5,895 bases of DNA, taken from assembly GCA_027051995.1 (NCBI GenBank), contig JALUFY010000065.1:1-5895 (forward strand), written 5' to 3'. Shown here piece after piece: positions 1-4,767 of this stretch. Position 1 is the stretch's first letter. The number at the start of each line of letters is the position of its first letter. A program made the position numbers and the translations under genes. Origin of the DNA: Hyphomicrobiales bacterium (lineage in GTDB: Bacteria > Pseudomonadota > Alphaproteobacteria > Rhizobiales > Aestuariivirgaceae). The notes under the pieces are model-generated. The model was given only the letters and a program-made list of their open reading frames with translations, searched no databases and had not been told where the DNA came from.

Positions 1-14
1 GTGCTGTTTATTCA

Positions 15-32
15 GGGGCGTTTGCGCGCCCC
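15..32 (+). other. GC-rich leader hairpin before the ALDH gene
   Basis: GGGGCG (15-20) is perfectly complementary to CGCCCC (27-32), with a 6-nt loop between them. The hairpin ends one base before the Shine-Dalgarno sequence of the aldehyde dehydrogenase. No T-run follows, so it is not a normal intrinsic terminator. It could be an intercistronic or leader RNA structure, or a chance product of high GC. The gene to the left lies outside the window. Confidence 0.35.
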
Positions 33-33
33 G

Positions 34-40
34 AGGGAGG
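34..40 (+). promoter_or_regulatory. Ribosome binding site that fixes the ALDH start
   Basis: AGGGAGG lies 5 nt before the ATG at 46. The same frame is open back to a GTG at the first base of the window, but that codon has no visible upstream context. The 15 extra residues it would add do not resemble an ALDH N-terminus. The strong SD at this spacing therefore decides for the ATG at 46. Confidence 0.8.
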
Positions 41-45
41 TTGTC

Positions 46-1440
46 ATGAGTGACGTTATCCGCTGCATTTCCCCCGTTGACGGCTCCGTTTACGCCGAGA
101 TGCCCATCGCCAGCCAGCGGCAGGTGGAGGAGACTTTCGCCGCCGCGCGCGCGGCGCAGGCCGCCTGGCGCAAGAGGCCCATTGCCGAGCGCGCCGCGAT
201 CTGCAACAGGGCGGTGGACGCCATGCTGGCCATGCGCGAGGAGATCGTGCCGGAGCTGGCCTGGCAGATGGGCCGGCCGGTGCGCTTCGGCGGCGGGGAA
301 CTAAACGGGCTGGAGGAGCGCGCCCGCTACATGATCGATATCGCCGCAGAGGCGCTGGCGCCCGTCGATCCGGGGCCCAAGGAAGGCTTCGAGCGCTATA
401 TCACGCGCGAGCCGCTGGGCGTGGTCTTCGTTATCGCGCCGTGGAACTATCCCTATCTGACGGTGGTCAACGCCATCGTGCCCGCGCTCATGGCGGGCAA
501 CGCGGTGGTGCTCAAGCACGCCTCGTCAACGCCGCTGGTGGCCAGGCGCTTCCAGCAGGCATTTGACGCGGCGGGGCTGCCGGAAGGGGTGTTCTCGCAT
601 CTGTTCCTGAACCATGAGCAGACCGCGCAAATCATCTCCTCGGGGCTTGCCGACATGGTGAATTTCACCGGCTCGGTGGGCGGCGGCCGGGTGATGGAGG
701 AGGCCGCCGTGGGCAGGTTCATCCCCGTGGGGCTGGAGCTGGGCGGCAAGGATCCGGCCTATGTGCGGGCAGACGCCGATATCGGGTTCGCCGCCGAAAA
801 TCTGGTGGACGGGGCCTTCTTCAACTCCGGGCAATCCTGCTGCGGGGTTGAGCGCATCTACGTGCAGGCGGATGTCTACGACGATTTCGTGGAAAAATTC
901 GTGGAGATTACCAGACAATATGTGCTGGGCGATCCGCTGGACGAGGCGACGACGCTGGGGCCCATGGTCAAGGGCGCGGCGGCGGATTTCGTGCGCGGGC
1001 AGATCGGGGAGGCTCTGCGCGGCGGGGCCACGGCGCACATCGATACGAAGGATTTTCCGCTGGATGCGCCGGGCTCGCCCTACATGGCGCCGCAGGTGCT
1101 GACGGGCGTCAATCATCAGATGTCCGTCATGCGCGAGGAGAGCTTCGGGCCGGTCATCGGCATCATGAAGGTGAGCGGAGACGAGGAGGCCGTGCAGCTG
1201 ATGAACGACAGCGAATTCGGCCTGACCGCCTCGCTGTGGACGCGCGACGTGGAGGCCGCGCGGGCGCTGTCGGACGATCTGGAGGCGGGCACCATCTACA
1301 TGAACCGCTGCGACTATCTTGATCCGGCGCTGGCCTGGACGGGCTGGAAGAACTCCGGGCGCGGGGTCACCCTGTCGAAACTGGGATACGAGGTGCTGAC
1401 CAGACCGAAGTCGCATCACTTCCGGGTCAAGACCGATTGA
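46..1440 (+). CDS. NAD(P)-dependent aldehyde dehydrogenase family protein
   Basis: This cytosolic enzyme would oxidise an aldehyde to the carboxylic acid with NAD(P)+. The 464-residue product is of normal length for the family, with the core complete. Visible motifs are: PWN with Asn134 (oxyanion hole); Lys157 in the 'VVLKHASS' strand (cofactor binding), 23 residues after the Asn as in the family; the Rossmann-type GSVGGG at 209-214; the general base Glu231 in 'LELGGKD'; the nucleophile Cys265 in 'FFNSGQSCCG', 34 residues after the Glu as in classical ALDHs; and 'EESFGP' at 364-369. A second Cys (266) follows the nucleophile, and His158 replaces the common Pro after the cofactor Lys. The ATG at 46 is chosen for its strong SD. 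An iron-type alcohol dehydrogenase follows after 32 nt on the same strand, suggesting one operon for an alcohol-aldehyde-acid route. The substrate is unknown; semialdehydes from amine or polyamine breakdown are one possibility, by inference only. Family certain, specificity open. Confidence 0.95.
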   Translation: MSDVIRCISPVDGSVYAEMPIASQRQVEETFAAARAAQAAWRKRPIAERAAICNRAVDAMLAMREEIVPELAWQMGRPVRFGGGELNGLEERARYMIDIAAEALAPVDPGPKEGFERYITREPLGVVFVIAPWNYPYLTVVNAIVPALMAGNAVVLKHASSTPLVARRFQQAFDAAGLPEGVFSHLFLNHEQTAQIISSGLADMVNFTGSVGGGRVMEEAAVGRFIPVGLELGGKDPAYVRADADIGFAAENLVDGAFFNSGQSCCGVERIYVQADVYDDFVEKFVEITRQYVLGDPLDEATTLGPMVKGAAADFVRGQIGEALRGGATAHIDTKDFPLDAPGSPYMAPQVLTGVNHQMSVMREESFGPVIGIMKVSGDEEAVQLMNDSEFGLTASLWTRDVEAARALSDDLEAGTIYMNRCDYLDPALAWTGWKNSGRGVTLSKLGYEVLTRPKSHHFRVKTD

Positions 1441-1458
1441 CAAGCGGGTGGAAAAGAG

Positions 1459-1470
1459 AAGGAAAGAGGA
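1459..1470 (+). promoter_or_regulatory. Purine-rich ribosome binding site for the Fe-ADH gene
   Basis: AAGGAAAGAGGA offers AAGGA 9 nt before the ATG at 1473. The reading frame is also open from a TTG at 1437 that overlaps the preceding TGA stop, but no SD lies ahead of that TTG. Residues from the ATG onward ('MPNANYNYPTSVRFGPG') look like a normal Fe-ADH N-terminus, so the ATG is preferred. Confidence 0.75.
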
Positions 1471-1472
1471 TC

Positions 1473-2627
1473 ATGCCGAACGCCAATTACAATTATCCCA
1501 CGTCCGTGCGCTTCGGGCCGGGGCGCGCCGGGGAGCTGGCCGCCATGTGCGCGGAGCTGGGCATCGAAAAGCCGCTGCTGGTAACCGATCCGGGGCTGGC
1601 GGCCATGCCGATGATCGCGGATATCGTCGGCCGGCTGGCGGCGGAGGGGCTTGGCGTGAAGGTCTTCGCCGATATCAGGCCCAATCCAACGGGCGAGAAC
1701 ATCGAGAAGGGCGCGGAGGTCTTCCGCTCCGGGAAGATGGACGGGGTCATCGCCATCGGCGGCGGCTCGGCGCTGGACGCGGGCAAGGTGATCGCCATGA
1801 TGGCCGGCCAGGAGCGGCCCCTGTGGGACTTCGAGGACGTGGGCGACAACTGGACGCGGGCGAAGGCGGAGGCCATCGCGCCCATCATCGCGGCGCCCAC
1901 CACGGCGGGCACCGGCTCCGAGGTGGGCCGGGCAGGCGTCATCACCAACGCGGAGACGCACGAGAAGAAGATCATCTTCCATCCCAAACTGATGCCGTCC
2001 ATCGCCGTGCTTGATCCCGAGCTGACGGTGGGCCTGCCCGCCGGGCTGACGGCGGCGACGGGGATGGACGCGCTGTCGCACAATCTGGAGGCCTATTGCG
2101 CGCCGGGCTTTCACCCGATGGCCGACGGCATCGCCGTGGAGGGCATGCGGCTGGTGAAGGAGAACCTCGAAACGGCGGTGAAGGATCCGGAAAACATCGA
2201 GGCGCGCGGAAAGATGCTGATGGCCTCGGCCATGGGCGCGACGGCCTTCCAGAAGGGGCTGGGCGGCATGCACGCGCTGGCCCATCCGCTGGGCGGGGTT
2301 TACGATACCCATCACGGCATGCTCAACGCCATCCTCATGCCCTACGTGCTGAAGGCCAACCGCCCGGCCATAGAAGAGCGCTTCGGGCGGCTGGCCGCCT
2401 GGCTGGGGCTTGAGGACGGCTTCGAGGGCGTGCTGGAGTGGGTGCTGGAGCTGAGAAAGGCCATTGGCATTCCCAACTCTCTGGCGGAAATCGGCATCGG
2501 CGATGACCGGCTGGAGGAGATCGCCGCCATGGCGGTGAAGGATCCTTCGGCGGGCGGCAATCCGATTCCCTTCGGCGAGAAGGAGTATCTGGAGATCGTC
2601 ACGAAAGCGCACAAGGGCGATTTATAG
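1473..2627 (+). CDS. Iron-containing (group III) alcohol dehydrogenase
   Basis: A cytosolic NAD(P)-dependent oxidoreductase that interconverts a primary alcohol or hydroxy acid and its aldehyde. The 384-residue length is typical of the FucO/AdhB-like family. The N-terminal Rossmann-like half carries GGGS (96-99) with Asp102, which contacts the dinucleotide, and 'PTTAGTGSE' at 142-150. The helical half carries the metal site: Asp199 and His203 in 'GMDALSH', His267 in 'GGMHALAHPLGG' and His281 in 'DTHHGMLNA'. The 14-residue spacing between the last two equals that in lactaldehyde reductase FucO. His271 is the extra conserved His between them. All four ligands are present, so the enzyme should bind Fe(II) or Zn. 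It lies 32 nt behind the aldehyde dehydrogenase and is probably co-transcribed with it; a strong hairpin with a T-run follows its stop codon directly. The substrate cannot be told; short-chain alcohols, lactaldehyde or 4-hydroxybutyrate are handled by relatives. Confidence 0.95.
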   Translation: MPNANYNYPTSVRFGPGRAGELAAMCAELGIEKPLLVTDPGLAAMPMIADIVGRLAAEGLGVKVFADIRPNPTGENIEKGAEVFRSGKMDGVIAIGGGSALDAGKVIAMMAGQERPLWDFEDVGDNWTRAKAEAIAPIIAAPTTAGTGSEVGRAGVITNAETHEKKIIFHPKLMPSIAVLDPELTVGLPAGLTAATGMDALSHNLEAYCAPGFHPMADGIAVEGMRLVKENLETAVKDPENIEARGKMLMASAMGATAFQKGLGGMHALAHPLGGVYDTHHGMLNAILMPYVLKANRPAIEERFGRLAAWLGLEDGFEGVLEWVLELRKAIGIPNSLAEIGIGDDRLEEIAAMAVKDPSAGGNPIPFGEKEYLEIVTKAHKGDL

Positions 2628-2663
2628 CTGTTGATTACCCGGCGTTGCGGGTCAGCAGTTTTT
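2628..2663 (+). terminator. Intrinsic terminator of the ALDH/Fe-ADH operon, overlapping the galU 3' end
   Basis: The structure starts at the base after the Fe-ADH stop. CTGTTG (2628-2633) pairs with CAGCAG (2653-2658), including one G-T wobble. After a 3-nt bulge (ATT), ACCCG (2637-2641) pairs with CGGGT (2648-2652) around a 6-nt loop. Five T residues (2659-2663) follow without a gap. This is a classical rho-independent terminator for rightward transcription. Read leftward, the same hairpin covers the last codons and stop of galU but is followed by CTATAAAT rather than a clean T-run, so termination of galU there is less certain. Confidence 0.7.
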
Positions 2664-3597
2664 CCACCTTCTTGCGCAGGTTGCCGGTCAGGCTGTCTGC
2701 GCGCCCCGGTCCCGTATCCTGCCCGGAAAGCTGATTGAGAATGTCATGCAGCATGGGGCCGAGGTGGCCGTCGGCCAGGCCGAAGGCGATGTTGGCCGAC
2801 AGAAAGCCCAGCTTGGAGCCGCAGTCGTAGGTTTCGCCTTCGTATTTCACGCCCCAGAAATCCTGGCCGCTTTCCAGCAGGGCGATCATGGCGTCGGTGA
2901 TCTGGATTTCGCCGCCCGCGCCGGGCTTCTGGCGGGCCAGGTGATCGAAGATTTCCGGCTGCAGGATGTAACGCCCGGAGATGATGAGGTTTGACGGCTC
3001 CTTTCCCGGATCTGGTTTTTCCACCATCGAGGTGATCTGGAAGGCTTTGTTCCCCTTTGTGCGGCCCATGCCGACGGCGCCATACTTGTGCACCTCTTCG
3101 GGCGGAACCTCCTCCACCGCGATGATGTTGCCGCCGCTGGTCTGTTCGTAAACATCGATCATCTGCTTCAGGCAGCCTGGTCTGCCCTGAATGAGCATGT
3201 CGGGCAGCAGCAGGGCGAAGGGCTCTTCGCCGGTGAGTTCGCGGGCGCACCAGACGGCATGGCCCAGGCCCCTGGGCTCCTGCTGGCGGGTGAAGCTGGT
3301 CTGGCCCGCCTGGGGGAGATCCCTTTCCAGCATCTCCAAGGCCTGCGTCTTGCCGCGCCTGCGCAGGGTCTCCTCAAGCTCGAACTGGCGGTCGAAATGA
3401 TCCTCGATGACGCCCTTGTTGCGGCCGGTGACGAAGATGAAATGCTCGATGCCGGCCTCGCGGGCTTCGTCAACGACCCACTGGATCACCGGGCGGTCGA
3501 TGACCGTGAGCATTTCCTTGGGCACGGCCTTGGTGGCCGGCAGAAAGCGGGTGCCGAGACCGGCGACGGGGAAGACGGCCTTGCGGATTTTTTTCAT
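2635..3597 (-). CDS. galU: UTP--glucose-1-phosphate uridylyltransferase
   Basis: Makes UDP-glucose and pyrophosphate from UTP and glucose-1-phosphate in the cytosol, the entry to UDP-sugar, exopolysaccharide and LPS-core synthesis. The 320-residue product has the complete nucleotidyltransferase fold: the nucleotide-binding loop 'AGLGTRFLPATK' (12-23) followed by 'PKEML'; 'QQEPRGLGHAV' (105-114); 'LPDM' with metal-binding Asp133; 'MVEKP' (191-195); 'SGRYIL' (207-212); 'GGEIQITDA' (228-236); and 'YDCGSKLGF' (257-265), which contacts the sugar phosphate. The start is supported by AGGAG at 3605-3609 (minus strand), 7 nt ahead of the ATG. The gene converges with the Fe-ADH gene, leaving 7 nt between stop codons, and diverges from galE, its next-step partner. 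The tail after about residue 290 is low in conserved motifs, and its last codons double as a terminator hairpin for the opposing operon. Identification is secure; other nucleotidyltransferases such as RfbA or GlmU do not share this motif set. Confidence 0.97.
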   Translation of the reverse strand: MKKIRKAVFPVAGLGTRFLPATKAVPKEMLTVIDRPVIQWVVDEAREAGIEHFIFVTGRNKGVIEDHFDRQFELEETLRRRGKTQALEMLERDLPQAGQTSFTRQQEPRGLGHAVWCARELTGEEPFALLLPDMLIQGRPGCLKQMIDVYEQTSGGNIIAVEEVPPEEVHKYGAVGMGRTKGNKAFQITSMVEKPDPGKEPSNLIISGRYILQPEIFDHLARQKPGAGGEIQITDAMIALLESGQDFWGVKYEGETYDCGSKLGFLSANIAFGLADGHLGPMLHDILNQLSGQDTGPGRADSLTGNLRKKVEKLLTRNAG

Positions 3598-3618
3598 GGC
3601 GCTGCTCCTGAGCGGGTT

Positions 3619-3639
3619 CCTGCCGTGTGCGGGGGCAGG
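3619..3639 (-). other. Hairpin in the galU leader
   Basis: CCTGCC (3619-3624) is complementary to GGCAGG (3634-3639) around a 9-nt loop. In the galU mRNA this stem would sit about 10 nt upstream of the AGGAG ribosome binding site. The stem is short and the surroundings are GC-rich, so it may be chance. Confidence 0.25.
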
Positions 3640-3676
3640 CGCGGGAAAGTTGCAAGTTTATCGCGGACTTTCGCGC
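3639..3676. repeat. Imperfect inverted repeat, possible operator
   Basis: The left arm GCGCGGGAAAGT (3639-3650) matches the reverse complement of the right arm ACTTTCGCGC (3667-3676) if two G residues are bulged out. GAAAGT/ACTTTC pairs perfectly next to a GCGC/GCGC block. The 16-nt centre is AT-richer than its surroundings and contains TTTATC. Its place between divergent genes would suit a shared regulator site, but nothing in the window identifies a binding protein. Confidence 0.3.
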
Positions 3677-3733
3677 TCCGTTTACCATTTGGAGTCGTCT
3701 GACGGTGATAATGATGGCGGAAATGAATGAACA

Positions 3734-3749
3734 ACCCCTTTAACGGGGT
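3734..3749 (+). other. Short hairpin in the galE leader
   Basis: ACCCC (3734-3738) pairs with GGGGT (3745-3749) around the 6-nt loop TTTAAC. It ends 5 nt before the AGGAGA ribosome binding site (3755-3760) of galE, so it would lie in the untranslated leader if transcription starts upstream. No T-run follows, so it is not a terminator. Confidence 0.3.
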
Positions 3750-3767
3750 CTGCCAGGAGAATGATGC

Positions 3768-4754
3768 ATGACGGTTCTGGTTACCGGCGGGGCGGGATAC
3801 ATCGGCTCGCACATGGTTTATGCGCTCACCGATCGCGGCGAGGACGTGGTGGTGCTGGACAATCTGTCCACCGGCTTTGAATGGGCCATCTCGCCCAAGG
3901 CGAAGCTCGTTGTTGGCGACATCGGCGACATGGAACTGGCCGGAAAGGTCATCCGCGATCACAAGGTGGACGCGATCATCAATTTCGCCGGCTCCATCAT
4001 CGTGCCGGAATCGGTGGAAAATCCGCTGAAATACTATCACAACAACACCTCCAACACGCGCAACCTGATGGAGGCGGCGGTGAAGGGGGGCGTGCCGCAT
4101 TTCATCTTTTCCTCTTCCGCCGCGGTTTACGGCATTCCGGAGTCCAATCCGGCCTTCGAGGACGCCCGGCTTGATCCCATCAACCCTTACGGGCGCTCCA
4201 AGCTGATGACCGAATGGATGCTGGAGGACGTCTCCGCCGCGCACGAGATGAATTACGTGGCTCTGCGCTATTTCAACGTCGCCGGGGCCGACCCGAAAGG
4301 GCGCACCGGGCAATCGACGCCGAACGCCACGCATCTGATCAAGGTGGCGGCGCAGACCGCCCTTGGCCAGCGCGAGAAAATGGAGGTGTTCGGCACGGAT
4401 TACGACACGCCGGACGGCACCTGCATCCGCGACTACATCCATGTCACCGATCTGATCGCGGCGCATCTGGACGCGCTGGACTTCCTGCGCGGCGGCGGGG
4501 AAAGCTCGGTGTTCAATTGCGGATACGGGCGGGGCTTTTCGGTTCTGGAGGTCATCGACGCGGTCAGGAAGGCCGCCGGGCATGATTTCAAGGTGGTCAT
4601 GTCGCCGCGCAGGGCGGGTGATCCGCCCGCGCTGGTGGCCGGGGCGGACAAGATCCGCGAGACCCTGGGGTGGTCGCCGGAGCATGATGATCTCGACGGG
4701 ATCGTCGCCTCCGCCTACGCCTGGGAAAAGCATCTGATGGCGCGCAACGGATAA
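3768..4754 (+). CDS. galE: UDP-glucose 4-epimerase
   Basis: Interconverts UDP-glucose and UDP-galactose in the cytosol through a tightly bound NAD+ and a 4-keto intermediate. The 328-residue length is typical of short-form GalE. It is an extended SDR: NAD loop 'TGGAGYIGS' (6-14), acidic 'DNLSTG' (31-36), 'DIGD' (51-54), 'FAGSIIVPESVENPLKYY' (73-90), 'SSSAAVYG' (115-122) with the Ser proton relay, and catalytic Tyr141 and Lys145 in 'NPYGRSK'. Also present are 'LRYFNVAGADP' (166-176), the UDP-binding 'VFGTDYDTPDGTCIRDYIHV' (207-226) and 'RRAGDP' (281-286). Asn72 stands where many GalE proteins have His. AGGAGA at 3755-3760 lies 7 nt ahead of the ATG; two nearer ATGs (3761, 3764) are out of frame. 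It is divergent from galU, which makes its substrate, and 13 nt upstream of a lytic transglycosylase. The full motif set favours 4-epimerase over related dehydratases, although some relatives act on UDP-GlcNAc. Confidence 0.95.
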   Translation: MTVLVTGGAGYIGSHMVYALTDRGEDVVVLDNLSTGFEWAISPKAKLVVGDIGDMELAGKVIRDHKVDAIINFAGSIIVPESVENPLKYYHNNTSNTRNLMEAAVKGGVPHFIFSSSAAVYGIPESNPAFEDARLDPINPYGRSKLMTEWMLEDVSAAHEMNYVALRYFNVAGADPKGRTGQSTPNATHLIKVAAQTALGQREKMEVFGTDYDTPDGTCIRDYIHVTDLIAAHLDALDFLRGGGESSVFNCGYGRGFSVLEVIDAVRKAAGHDFKVVMSPRRAGDPPALVAGADKIRETLGWSPEHDDLDGIVASAYAWEKHLMARNG

Positions 4755-4767
4755 GGGCTGGTTCCGC

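Larger units (their letters stand above)
3598..3767. promoter_or_regulatory. Divergent galU-galE intergenic region
   Basis: These 170 nt must hold the leftward galU promoter and probably the rightward galE promoter. I found no convincing sigma70 pair on either strand. The best rightward candidate is GATAAT (3707-3712), but its only -35-like match, TTTACC (3681-3686), sits 20 nt away, which is too far. Leftward, GATAAA (complement of 3658-3663) has no good -35. The region does hold an imperfect inverted repeat (3639-3676) and short leader hairpins on both sides. Both SDs (3605-3609 minus; 3755-3760 plus) lie at its ends. No small gene is evident. Confidence 0.6.

Noticed and set aside
1..45. 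GTG at base 1 as the ALDH start
   Set aside because: The extra 15 residues do not resemble an ALDH N-terminus, and the stretch contains the Shine-Dalgarno sequence for the ATG at 46.
526..1443. Long open frame antisense to the aldehyde dehydrogenase
   Set aside because: It is rich in Arg/His/Pro/Gln without recognisable motifs, as expected from the complement of a GC-rich gene, while the plus strand has a full set of ALDH catalytic motifs.
1437..1475. TTG at 1437, overlapping the ALDH stop, as the Fe-ADH start
   Set aside because: No SD precedes it, and the ATG at 1473 has a purine-rich SD and a family-like N-terminus.
1416..2612. 398-codon open frame antisense to the Fe-ADH
   Set aside because: The opposite strand carries all Fe-ADH metal ligands and signatures. 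The antisense product is a compositionally biased Arg/His-rich string with no family resemblance.
3681..3712. TTTACC / GATAAT as a sigma70 promoter for galE
   Set aside because: The 20-nt spacer is too long and the -35 match is only 4 of 6, so it is noted within the intergenic entry but not called as a promoter.
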